This document shows positions 23,291-34,600 of a DNA stretch of 64,000 nt, one piece after another. Position 1 is the first letter of the stretch; the number at the start of each line of letters is the position of its first letter. The notes below the pieces were generated by a model. That model did no database searches and had not been told where the DNA came from. It saw nothing but the letters and a program-made list of their open reading frames with translations. The position numbers were made by a program, and so were the translations under genes. Origin of the DNA: Turritopsis dohrnii (Eukaryota; Cnidaria; Hydrozoa; Anthoathecata; Oceaniidae); the NCBI GenBank assembly GCA_027922465.2, contig BQMF02000264.1, forward strand, positions 372,001 to 436,000, read 5' to 3'.

Positions 23291-24526
23291 ATGGGACTGG
23301 TGTTTGGAATTGGATCCGGATTATTCTCATTGGGAATCATCTGGATAGTATGTATTGTTCTCTGTATCATCTTATCGAGATCTGGAAAGCAGTTAAGTGT
23401 TTTTATGATGATTTTATGCTTTGCTGTAAAACTATAACAATTGTGCACACATCAAAAAATCACCTGGCCATCCAAAGAGCAAGGGATACACTGGCCATTA
23501 TGAATGTATAATTATTACGATTGCCACCATAATCATCATGAGGCAGGTAGTTCTGATAGGTCAGTGGGCAAATTTGTTGAAAAGTCACCGTGAGGGAGTG
23601 CATTTCTATAGAAATATACACACTATTTCAATAAAAATGCTCTTCATTGCAGTGATTTTTTGACGATTTGGCTCACTGGGGATGTTTAAACTGAAACTCT
23701 GGATCTGCCTGTCTGTCAGTCTATAGCTCTTTCGTCTGTTAAATTGTTATCATGGTGTGAGACTGTTGTGTTTTGCATGCTTGGTGTGAGACTGTTGTGT
23801 TCTGCATGCTTGGTGTGAGACGGTTGTGTTTTGCATGCTTGGTGTGAGACGGTTGTGTTTTGCATGCTTGGTGTGAGACTATTGTGTTCTGCATGCTTGA
23901 TGTGAGACTATTGTGTTCTGCATACTTGATGTGAGACTGTTGTGTTTTGCATGCTTGGTGTGTTGGTAATGAATTAAAGTTCATATTATGAACCAACTTC
24001 CATAGAGCTGGAGTCTTTGGAATTGGAGTTTTGTTGCTGATCGTTACCTTGGTGATGGTATTTTATCCTCGCAAAGATGTCAACGAAATTGAAGTCGAAC
24101 AAGATGATGAAGTAAGCTATAACTTTTTCATGTTTCCATGGTAGCCGTGTATGAAAGTAACAACTATTGGCTCACGTGATTCTCGAGTTGTTTTTCACCA
24201 AGTTAATTTCTCGAGTTATAATATTCCAGTTTTCTTGATGCTGCTGGTTTAGCTCGCGAATGGACAGTCATAGCAACGAAGTTCAATGTAAAACTTCTTC
24301 TTTTGAAGAATGCAAAATTCAAATTTTTTTCATCAACAAATCAATTTTTTTTTACTTTTTAATTTATTTTTTCTAGAGTGTTGATACAAAGGCTATACCT
24401 CGAATCCTCTATGCTACATTCATAACGCTGTTCCTGCTTATTGCATTGATCGCCTATCTTTTGGATCACGTGTTAATGCCTAATATGGCTGCTGCTGCGA
24501 AAGCCAAGAGAACCTATAAATTGTGA
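23291..24526 (+). CDS. TMEM218: Transmembrane protein 218 (ciliary transition-zone protein)
   Basis: Three exons join in frame: 23291-23391, 24006-24111 and 24377-24526, giving 118 residues (human TMEM218 is 115). The start MGLVFGIGSGLF begins a first membrane helix ending ILSRSGK, a strong match to the TMEM218 N-terminus. Exon 2 gives a second helix ending FYPRKDV, matching the family FPRA corner, then an acidic loop. Exon 3 gives a third helix (ILYATFITLFLLIALIAYLL) and the short LDHVLMP tail. TMEM218 is a small multi-pass protein linked to the ciliary transition zone (MKS module with TMEM67). The donors GTTAAGT and GTAAGC and the acceptors CCATAG and TTCTAG are standard. Intron 1 carries a MITE and a minisatellite. 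No start competes with the ATG at 23291 in this frame. Confidence 0.85.
23562..23681. repeat. CCCAGTGGGC-type MITE, compact copy in TMEM218 intron 1
   Basis: CAGTGGGCAAATTTGTTGAAAAGTCAC at the left and GTGATTTTTTGACGATTTGGCTCACTG at the right are inverted, with GTGCATTTCTATAGAAATATA in the centre. Fragments of the same family lie at ~955-1050 (RhoGAP intron 3), 28888-28955 (Argonaute intron) and 37791-37826 (Argonaute intron). Confidence 0.8.
23754..23964. repeat. 29-bp minisatellite, about 7 copies, in TMEM218 intron 1
   Basis: The unit GGTGTGAGACTGTTGTGTTT plus TGCATGCTT recurs head to tail seven times and ends with a partial copy. Variants are limited to a few positions (ACT/ACG, TTT/TTC, GGTG/GATG). 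The long minus-strand open frame over it is a by-product of the repeat. There are no unique spacers, so it is not CRISPR-like. Confidence 0.92.
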
Positions 24527-24686
24527 ACTATTTTGAAAAGAAATGCATCATGGTTAGCAATCAATGCATTGTAGTTAGCAACTATTTTTCATAAAGATCA
24601 TTATATGGACATTAGGACATGTAGTTCAGACAGCAGAATTGATTTTTTTTTTGTCTTTAATTTTTTTTTTCATTAGTATATACATA

Positions 24687-24877
24687 TAGTAAAATCCCGT
24701 TAACTCGTACCCTGGTTAAGTCTGACTGAGTCTGAGTCTGACTGGTTAAGTCGGACTGATTTTCCATTCCCCTTGAGAGTACGCCCATTATCGAGAGCTC
24801 CGCTTAATTAGGACATTCGCTAAGTCAGACACTTTTTCCGTTCCCCTAGAGAGTACGAGTTAACGGGATTCTACTGC
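24687..24877. repeat. TA-flanked MITE with ATCCCGTTAACTCGTAC ends
   Basis: AGTAAAATCCCGTTAACTCG at the left is mirrored by CGAGTTAACGGGATTCTACTG at the right, with TA next to both ends. The CAGTA-type ends and TA target suggest a Tc1/mariner or pogo-derived MITE. The interior has GGTTAAGTC-like partial repeats. Confidence 0.75.
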
Positions 24878-25265
24878 ATATACATAATATATAGCAGAAT
24901 TGATTGCGTTAAAACAATACTGTTGTGATGTTTTGAGATGATATATTTCTGCGACAGTAAGATGGTAGACTCAAGCATGTTGAAATGTTATGTTATGTAT
25001 ACAAGGGTCACACTCTTATTTTAGCTATTTTTTGCCTCTTTTTTTTGCCATTTTTCAAGCTATTTTTTACCATATTTTGCCACCAAATGCTGTATATTTT
25101 GCTTTTTCCACCAAAATTTCCTTAAATTTTTTGCTACATATACAGTATTAGGAAAACGTTTTACAATCTTACTATTCCTAAATACCCATGGCCTCATCAT
25201 TGTAGCCTTGAATCTAATAAAAAGTTAAATAATTGAAAAAATTGAAAAAATGTTATATAATTGTT

Positions 25266-26050
25266 CTGTCACACTTTGTAATCCATGTGGCACTTTGTCA
25301 TCCATTTGGTCGCAATGCCATTTGTAACCCACCCTTATCGCACTTTGTAATCCACCAACCTATCACACTTTGTAATCCTTTTTGATGCACTTCGTAATCT
25401 TTGTAATGGGAAAGAAGGGATAAATTTCGTACCTTAGGTACTTGGCCATTTTAAATTTGACGTAAAAACATTTGTAATCGTTAAGCAATGTTCCACTGAT
25501 GTCATGATTATTATTTTAGGTTCATGCAATTGACTTCATATGAGCAAAAAACTTTCAAATGAAAAGCCAAAAATAGCCACACGCAAGAATTACTGGTCAA
25601 ATCATTCAGTATAAATATTTTCATAAAGAAACTTTTGCTCAATTAGAAAGATGTGGAAATTGAAATTGAAAAGTTTGGTATGAGGTACTACAAAGTGTGA
25701 TAAAAGGGATGGCAAAGTGTGGCAAGGGTGGGTTACAAATTGTGATTGGTCTTGGATTACAAATAGACCTTTCCCGAATTTCAGGTTAAACACTGAACTG
25801 CGACTGAGTTTCATATCTAACCTCGTTTTTATGCGATTTATTGTTCCACTAATTTCATTACTTTAAAACTTTAGCAATAGTCTCAATTATACTTAATTCC
25901 CATTCCGATAATTAGAAATAGTTTGAATAACAGAAGCGAGGTTAGACACGACAACTCGGTCACAATGCATCGTTTAAACAGAAATTCGAGAAAGGTCTAT
26001 TGCGACAAAATGGATTACAAAGTGCGACGGGATTACAAAGTGATATGTCA
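25266..26050. repeat. Foldback element with TCACACTTTGTAATCC ends
   Basis: TGTCACACTTTGTAATCC at the left is mirrored by GGATTACAAAGTGATATGTCA at the right. The CACTTTGTAATCC word recurs several times in each arm with short degenerate spacers. It contains the 25764-26000 element. Confidence 0.72.
25764..26000. repeat. Foldback element with ATAGACCTTTCCCGAATTTC ends
   Basis: ATAGACCTTTCCCGAATTTC...GTTAAAC is mirrored by GTTTAAAC..GAAATTCGAGAAAGGTCTAT, and inner words CTAACCTCG / CGAGGTTAG are also inverted. It interrupts the TAATCC-type element around it. Confidence 0.72.
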
Positions 26051-26078
26051 TATATCTTAATCGACCATTAAAAATTTA

Positions 26079-26270
26079 ATTACATTTTTCCAAGACATTT
26101 TCCTTATTTATTCAAAAACCACTTTTTCATTTTTCACAAAAATATACTAGCCGAAAGAGGTGGGAAATGGCTTTCCATTGATGTAAAAATTATTTTGAAT
26201 TTCGGTATATTAATTTAAAAAAAACAACTTTAAAATTTCCATTTCCAACATTACGAAACACACTGTACTA
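26079..26270. repeat. Repeat unit shared with 59306-59458
   Basis: ATTACATTTTTCCAAGACAT at the start, then TGTAAAAATTATTTTGAA, TTCGGTATATT and TTTCCAACATTA near the end; the same order of words occurs at 59306-59458. No coding content. Confidence 0.75.
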
Positions 26271-26276
26271 TGTACT

Positions 26277-26729
26277 ATGGTGGCCGGTTAGAGCAATAGC
26301 AGTTTTTACATTAAATTTGTTCATTTTGCATTTTCTTTCTTTTTACTATTTTTTTTCAGTGTCGTTCTTTTCTTACTTTAGTTTTTCTTTACTTTTTTAC
26401 TTTTTTCCCTTTTTTTTATTAATTTAAAATGTAAAAATAGTAGTAAAGAAGTAACAAAAAAGTAGCTAATGAAAAAAAAAATTATAAAAAACAGTAACGA
26501 AAAAAAAGTAGAAAAATAGTAGCAAAAAAAGTAGAAATAAAATAATAAAAAAGTAGGGAGAAAAAGTAAGAAAAAAAGTAATGAAGAAATGTGAATTTGC
26601 AAAAAAAGAAAAGAAAAGAACAACACTGAAAAAAAATAGTAAAAAGAAAGAAAATGCAAATTAAACAAATTTAATGTAAGAAAAACAAAAGAAATCGATA
26701 AAAACTGCTATTGCTCTAATCGGCCACCA
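26277..26729. repeat. Near-perfect 450-bp hairpin element, TA target
   Basis: TGGTGGCCGGTTAGAGCAAT and ATTGCTCTAATCGGCCACCA are the ends, with TA outside each. The two halves (T-rich left, A-rich right) are nearly complementary along about 200 bp, with AATTTAAAA at the turn. Non-coding; the 96-residue minus-strand frame is a homopolymer artefact. Confidence 0.82.
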
Positions 26730-26732
26730 TAA

Positions 26733-27240
26733 GGGACTGTTCACAAATGACGTCAACTGTTAGGGGGAGGGAGGGGGGTTATGCTAAAGTTGACGCTGGT
26801 TGACGAGGGAGGGGGGAGGGATGTGATACTAGTTGACGTCAACCCACACAATTTTGCAGAACCTTGATTTTTCTAATTAAGTAAAAGTTTCTTATGAAAA
26901 TGTTAACACTGAATGTGATCTTGATGTGGTCCGTGATGCACGAACGTAAAACAATAAGCACAGATGGAGTTTGTACAGAGAAAAATTACACGAAGATTAT
27001 TGCAAATATTTTCACGTCTTATTAAAAATGCGTAAGAAACTAACATACAAAAGGACAAGTGGGGTAGAGGTTGTTTTGGAGGGGAGGGGAGGGGGGGGGG
27101 GGGGGGGGGGGAGGGTCTTATCAAACGATGACGTCAACTGAGGGGGAGGGGGCAACGCAAAGTTGATGCAGGTTGACAGAGGGGGGGAGGGGGGGTCAAA
27201 AATCTTGAAAAAATGGTTGACGTCATTTGTGAACAATCCC
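26733..27240. repeat. PIF/Harbinger-type MITE with G-rich interior
   Basis: GGGACTGTTCACAAATGACG and its inverse (ending TTGTGAACAATCCC) bound the element, with TAA on both sides, the Harbinger target. The arms are built of GGGGGAGGG tracts between GTTGACG words. It holds the long G-run at 27079-27116. Confidence 0.82.
27079..27116 (+). repeat. G-run, about 20 consecutive G plus flanking G4 tracts
   Basis: A run of 20 G (27091-27110) is preceded by GGGG-A-GGGG-A and followed by G-A-GGG. It could form G-quadruplexes, and its exact length is uncertain in any assembly. Confidence 0.85.
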
Positions 27241-27463
27241 TAATGTACTAATAAGTTGCTTGAGAAAAAAGTATTTATGTGAGGAGAAAGCAAACATAAA
27301 GGCATTCTCAAAAAAGGTATCAAATTCTGAATTGTTTGCTATTTTTTACTTTTTTTTACCAATAAAGCCTACTTTTTGCTATTTTTTGCTTTTTCATGGA
27401 AAAATTCAGATTTTTTGCTTTTTTTTTTATTTTTTGCCGAGTGAGACCCCTGTGTATATAGAT

Positions 27464-28601
27464 ACGCCTCGGTATTTTTTGTTACGAACTTTTGCGGTCC
27501 GTCTTACTATGTTTTGACAAGGAGAACATACACTGTCTTTTTGCCAAATTTGTTTTTTTAAGTGAGTAAGAACTCTTTATTTTATCTCCTTGAAAAAAAC
27601 TTCCAAGTGAACATGTCGTGGTTCCACTTCCCTTATCGAATGTGAATTAGTGCATAGACTTTTTTCTATAGACGATTAGGGCAATGACATCGATATCATA
27701 TTGTGTATAACTTATCGTGCTCATGGTTTTATTCACGTTCTCGATTATTCAATATCAAAACTGTAACTGTTCATATTCACGACTTGATTGATTATCCATA
27801 TCTCTATATGATTATTCCTGTACATTCCGTAGTGGGATAATTAAAAGCAATTAAAATCTTTGGAACAGGGCTATACTTGATTTATACATCTTCTTGAATT
27901 GTTCCATCATGACAAGTACAAAATACAGACAAATTTAGCAATGAATTTTGTGTTGTGTTGATATGAACACCATCCTATAACGTCCGGTCATTTTATGATG
28001 TTTTAAAATGTTGAAGCTGTATTTATTATGGAGTTATGCTGAAGTTGACGAATAAAATAATAAATAAATAAAAACAAGCTCAAGCTGCAACGAAGATAAT
28101 AGTTTTTAGTTTTATGACAGAAATAAAAACCTTTATAATAAAAATAAACTTTTATGTAAAAATATTTACCAGAAAATGATACAACGAGAGGGGGAATTTG
28201 ATTACTAACAAATAGCCCATATATTACAGACGACCTGAAATCTTTTTCAGGTGAAAAACTTCGTGAACGAGCCACACGGTCCGGTTCGGGTAAATTACCA
28301 CGTTTCATTCCACAGGCGTTCACTCTCAAAAAAGAAACGATATCAACAAAGAAAAAAGGGTTCACTTGGTAACATTTATTATCTGGTGTTTCTCAGTAAC
28401 ATTGTAATCTGGACTTCCTTATTAAGAATGAGGGGTAAGGGTTCAAGTTTGAATTTAAGGGGTATGTTACACGTACAATTGAATTTAAGTATATTACACA
28501 TATGATAAAATTTCGTACCAGTAAAGTTTATAGTATTAAACTTTCTAGACTTTATATAGTTGTCAACATTTTTTTTCAAACATTACATATTTTTACAAGC
28601 A
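27464..28601. other. Intergenic stretch downstream of Argonaute
   Basis: Contains the Argonaute 3' UTR on the minus strand and AT-rich sequence with AAATAAATAAATAAAA near 28055. No other gene is recognised. Confidence 0.5.
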
Positions 28602-31600
28602 TCACACAAAGTACATCATACTCAGCATCCTAGGGTGTGGTTTGACGATTTCTTTTAATTGCTGAGTGCTCATCTTACTTTCCCAATCCTCAGAATCACT
28701 CTTGTCAGATGAAGTGCTAAAATAACGAAAGTATAAGTCTGTGAAGTATGTTATTCGATTGAATGGCCAAAAACAACCTAACACACATTCATGTAAAACA
28801 ATTATGAAAGACTAGCCTAGTCACAAAGTTCTGCCTTTACCCATCTCAGCAGATAGACTTAAAAAAGACTGAAGAAAAACTGGCAGTCCCATTGGGCAAA
28901 ATCGTCAAAAAGTCACTGCTGAGGCTGAGGTGCTATTTCTTAACGCAAAATCTCCTAGAAGTAAATGACTTACCTTCCCAATTCCTTTTGCAAGTGATAT
29001 CTTGCTCGAAAGGCTACGTGGTGAGCGTAATAGGCAGGTGCGGGGATGGATACGGAACGTGTGCACCTTACATAAAGATGGCACAGCATGAATGAGAGTG
29101 CTTGTAATTCGTTGGCTGTCAAATCGTTATCGTCGTACAACAAGTGGTAGTGCGTCGGACGACTTGTACCCTGTTAAATACGAGTGTGTGTATACACACA
29201 AAAAAAAGCCAACATAGCTTCAGTAGACGAAATCCTCAGGTACAGCGGCTTCATGCTTTATAGATACTTATCATCAATTACTTTACGGGGAGAAAGTTTC
29301 GCGAGGAAAAAAACCCGCGAAATTTTAGGGATTTACTTTCGCGAATGAGTGACTAAATCTATTTCGCGTAAAATAATCTTTCGCGTTCAACTGGAAAAGT
29401 GAACTTTTGCGATTTTTGGTTTTTGTGCAATTTTTCTCTCTAAATTTTGAAATTTTGACAAATAAGACAGAGATTTATTGATTTAGACTGCATTGTCGAA
29501 AGAAAAACACGTGAAGGTGGGTTTTTGTTTTTTCTTCAATTTAACTTTCGCGTTGGATAAGCTTTCGCGAATCCGCATGTCAGTCCTTTTTGCAGGCACT
29601 TACTTTCTTGAAAATGACCAAACAAAAGCGAAACTTTCTCCCCGTGAAACTTTCTCCCCATAAAGTACGTCGCCTCATCTAACATCTCATTTTCAAGCAG
29701 AATAATAATGACATTTGTGTTTTGTGAAATTCTTATATCGAGTTTGAGAATGCACCATATAAACCCCCCCTAATATTACGACTTGAATTCGAAATGAGGA
29801 TAAAATAAATATCCATTTCGAGATGCTGAACTTACTTGTATACCAGCATGGCTGTATTGATAATAATCAAACTCTGACGGGTGACACACGTCAGTATCGA
29901 TGGTCGTGCCGGGCGGACAGTTACCACTTCGATCCTGTAACGACAAGAAACTATTTTAACACCCCACCGTAAAAACACTTACGACGCCCTTCTTTACACG
30001 CCACGCCACGTTACTTACGGCATCATCCCGATTTTTTACAAAGAATCGGGCGTGGTGGCGTTTCTGCACCACAATGAATGTTATCCCTGGCTGATAACCT
30101 TTCTCAAGCGAAGTGCATGCTCTTTGGATGGCGGTCATTTCATGGAGGAGCACCTGAAACAAAATGTCACAACATACAGCTTCAACGAACGAACGAACAG
30201 TGTCGAAGGGATGGTCATAGCAAACATGATAAGATGTTAAAACTGAAACTTCCTACCTGTTGAAACTGCCCTTCTGATACACCGTCCCTAAACATGATAA
30301 TCTTTTTAGGTTTCATTCGTACATTGATATAGAACTGCTTTAACAATTCTTTAGTGATGTTCTCCAAATCTTCGATGATTTCCTTAAGATATAGACGTAT
30401 ACTTACAGATAAGCCACAAACATCGTTGAGTAATAAAAAATATATCAACACCAACTTACAACTCGATGCTTTTGTATTCGCACAGATACAGCGTAACGTA
30501 TGGGAAAACTGTCGACACTTCCCACAACCTAAAAAGTATTGTTTGCTTTTTTATTAGTATTTCATCAGTGCAGGGCTTTTATTTTCAAATAATGACGTCA
30601 AGCTTGACACGCCAACATCTCGTCATACCGACATCGTCACATCAAGGGGGGCAATTAAGAAAGTGAAGGGGGTCAGTAACTTTCGTTGTTTTCGATACTT
30701 CGCTTTGCTTAAAAATTAGCGTATTAAGATGAGTACACTGGCCTCGCGAATATTGAAGAATGATGCTGATGAAGGTAACACCTGTCATGACGTCAACTCT
30801 TATCATCGAAGAAGCACTTACTGCAGCAATAGAAGGACTTTCTCTATCACCGGCGGACGGATGAGTGACGTCTGCTCCAAGAAATATAACAGGTTCAGAA
30901 AACACGCGCACCGGTCTATGAAATTTCAACAAACATATTAACGGACAGTATCGATATTTAAATTTCTTCCACGCCCACTAACCAGAATGATGTCAGCAAG
31001 CACACAACAATGGTGTATTACCTGGTGATCTTATCGGTTGAACTAATAGCATTATTAACGCCCCCCATCTTGGCGTTGATTTTCAAGCATAGTTGCGCCA
31101 ACGTCATCGGATTGCATTTGACAGCGTTTTTGGATTGGATGCATTGAGTGCGTAAGCCTCTCTCCTTTAGCATTTTCTGAATGGCTGGATCGGTTATATT
31201 AGAGTAGCCATTTTCTGTTTCACATATTCTCTTCAGATCACCTGGATGAATAAAGGAAGCACATGAAATGCAAAGCTCTATTAGCAAAACTTAATACAGT
31301 GGACTCTCCATAATTCGAACTGAATCAGTGAGTCCCTTCAAGCCAAAACCTAGCAATATCACTCTCTATAACTCGAATTCTCTACAATTCGAACGATTAT
31401 GTTTTCCCATTCAAAGTTCAAGTTAGAGGAAGTCTACTGTTGTGATATTTATGAGCGATTTCTCAGATTTTTTAGCTTCAAAGCATGTCCAATCATGAAA
31501 GCATATATAATTAGTGTTGTACAGGTGACATTGCTGCGGGATGTTATCTGACAATCCCTCATCCTGTACTCACTAACTGTGGTACCATCGTTCTTTAATA

Positions 31601-34600
31601 GCGTCTTTCAATCTGAAAATTCGCTTAACACTGAAAGTGTTGGAAAGTTTAACCAAAAGATCAAACCAATCTACATTCAAAGATTTTTATGACATTCCTT
31701 TGAAATACGCGTAAAAACTAACAAAGGTCATTACCATAAAATGGTGTTTTTCCAGGTAGAACGACAACCAGTAACTCAATGTTGGGATCTTTTTTTAAGG
31801 CCTCAGATACAATCGTGGCCGGTGCGTCTCTGTAGTTCGCAATTCTTTGGTAAATTGGATTATTAATCCCAATACCGACTGTTCTTCTAGAAATTTCAAA
31901 TAAAGCATGTTAATTATCTCAGTATAAGTTGCTGAAAAAATGGCCTGTGCATGTACTCATAGAAAGAAGGGTAGGAAACTTTTCATAGGGAGAATCGTGA
32001 ATAAAGAATGCAAAGTATAAAAAATTTGTTACTCCCGAAGAAGCCTACCCAGCTTTTATCAACTCTCCTTGAAACTTCAAAATTTCATGTTGCTGCATTC
32101 TTCTGCAGTCAAATACAACTAATCCCCAGGATTTTATAGTTGCACCATGGTATAGACTAAGCCCCTTCATGTTCCAAGCACCTAGGCAACAGAAAAAAAG
32201 AATTAGGTCAAAACACAAGATGAGTTTTTGAGTTTATCTGCTAAACTTCACCAACCTCCATTTGGTTTCATCATTTTTTCCTATAAGAAACATTGAAAAA
32301 TTTGAGAATTTTATTACCAATGAGATAAACAGTACAATAACCAATGAGATGAACAGCTGTTCTATATCACTATGTACAACAAACATTTTATTTACAAACT
32401 ATTTACAACAAACATTTTAGGTTGCAAACTATTTACAACAAACATTTTAGGTTGCAAACAATTTACATCAAACATTTTATGTTGCAAACTATTTACAACA
32501 AACATTTTAGGTTGCAACAAATACTGCCGAGAGTCGTGCAATAGCTTTTCCGCATAAAATTTAGATTACACTTCACATTTGAAGTTAAGGTACAAAAAAT
32601 CTACTGCTTATTCTAATAGCTTTCAAAAAAGATGAAATCATGCTAAACTGATACATACGCCTTTGTAAAGTATCTCCGGCGTTGGTAAAACACGCCCTTT
32701 GACATGAGCCATATTCGTATTTACTTGCACACCAAAACTTTTGATATATGGATCATTAGGAAAGTTTGCCCCATGCACCTAAGAATGAAATAATATGGTA
32801 AACAACAACATGGTAGACAAATGTGCATGTTACCATCTATTGGGAAATAAAATTTGAAAGTTGTGTTATAGGTCTTTAGAGTTTGCTGCTGTATAAGAGT
32901 GTACTAAACCATGTGGGATTGTGAACTGAAATGCTTGAAGAGCTGAGCTAAAAGCAATGTTCATAATGCTGTCAAAAAACTTCCAAATGTCATAAAAAAA
33001 GACTCAAATAAGAAGCTACCTTGTCCATGATCGTTTTCAATCTTTCGTGAGGTCTCCTAGCAGTTTGTTTGATCATTTCAGCAACCAGTTCATCACTCAA
33101 CTTCTTTTTACATTGCTGGCCTTTGACGAGTTGACAACACTCCATTGGAATGTAGACATTCTTTTTAGGATCACCAACATGCAAGCAGGGCAAATACGGA
33201 TAACTAGAATTTATCAAATGACAATGCATCTTCGTATGTTGAAAATAGAAAACCCTGATGACATCAGTGACGAAAACAAGGACGAAGATGAGGGAACAGA
33301 CTTCATAAGAATAAACTTTGTAAAAACTCTTTTTCTATACAACCATCTTCAGTTTTTTGCTGTGAAGTATTGCACCAGAAGACAAATTTGTAAATTTGGA
33401 ATAATGCTGCCCAGAGAAGCAGTAGAGTCAAAATTACCTCAAGTTCACTTTTTTTTCATTTTGAAAATAGTTCTGAACAGTGATTTCCACTTTCCGTCCG
33501 TCTCTTTCACAGGGAAATGTTAGGCGACTCGCAGGCAATCGAGTCAATCCATTAACACGATACTTTCGCCTTTGATTACCCATATAAGTAATTTCGATTT
33601 TCAAACCTAACAAAATTAATTTGTTTATGACATTCTGTTTTCGTTGAGAAATCTGCAAAAACATTAAAACTAGTTGATTATGAACTGATGTAACTATCTT
33701 AAAGGTCCAGCCTCTGACTTCCAATGAACCAAAACTTAAGCACTTTTTGAACTTTGAGGCCAGTTTACAATAAAGCCTGGTTTACAATGAATCAAAATTT
33801 TTGCATAGCAGTTGTATTATGCTGATAAATGTTGTGAAAAGTTTACATTTGTGTAGGCTTTGCCATACAAACCTTTGATTTCCTTGCTGAATTTTGTCCT
33901 ATCAGCATCCTTTAATTCATTCCTTATTTTTGTACAATCAAATCCTGTAATGTCATACAAATACTCAATCACTTGAATATTGCGATAAAATGTTGTGGCC
34001 GAAACATCAACGTTAATCATCATTTTCCATCGTGTTGGACGGACACTTTGATGATACCCATGCCAGACCTCACGTCCATATCCAATGTTGACCGCACCAG
34101 TTGAAGTGAAGAACTTAGATCCCACTGGTATGTACCTTAATGAATGAATGAAGAAAAAGAAATATAAACAACAAGCTTTCTGCTTGAAGACTTCTGCAGG
34201 AGATGTGAAAAGATGTGAGAAGTGAAAATACTGAGGTATTGCAGTGTGTGAATAAAGATGTAACAAAAAAACTGTACTGTGATCTGGGCCTTGCAAGAAA
34301 CACCAGAAACCTTTAGACACGTAGGAAACTTTACAAGCCTGAGTTGCAACCATGGAGATTTTAAAAATGAAAGTTATATGCTAGCACATCAGTGATCAAA
34401 ATTAAATTCCACCCTTAAATAAAACTCCACATGATAAAAAACTATTCAATACAATGTCAAAAGTCAAACCTCAATGACGAAGCATGTCGCAGTACCAAAT
34501 CTAATGCTTGGACTGCATCCTGGTTAACCGCACTTTCCCCTTTCACTGATTGCTCCAATGAGTGCAAGTTTACTTGAGCTGCCCATTTCAGAGCAACCTA

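Larger units (their letters stand above)
24997..27460. mobile_element. Stack of nested foldback elements
   Basis: The outer ends TATACAAGGGTCACACTC (24997) and GAGTGAGACCCCTGTGTATA (27460) are loosely inverted. Inside lie at least four further inverted-repeat elements, listed separately (25266-26050, 25764-26000, 26277-26729, 26733-27240), plus a repeat unit at 26079-26270 shared with 59306-59458. T-rich sequence with TTTTTTGC words lies just inside both outer ends. No coding sequence is recognisable; the open frames here come from the homopurine and G-rich arms. Confidence 0.6.

Noticed and set aside
23754..23964. CRISPR-like array
   Set aside because: Units are contiguous without unique spacers, in a eukaryotic intron; it is a minisatellite.
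26378..26668. 96-residue Phe/Leu-rich protein on the minus strand
   Set aside because: It arises from a polypyrimidine hairpin arm and has no family resemblance.
26903..27236. Proline-rich open frames on the minus strand
   Set aside because: They are translations of G-runs in a MITE.
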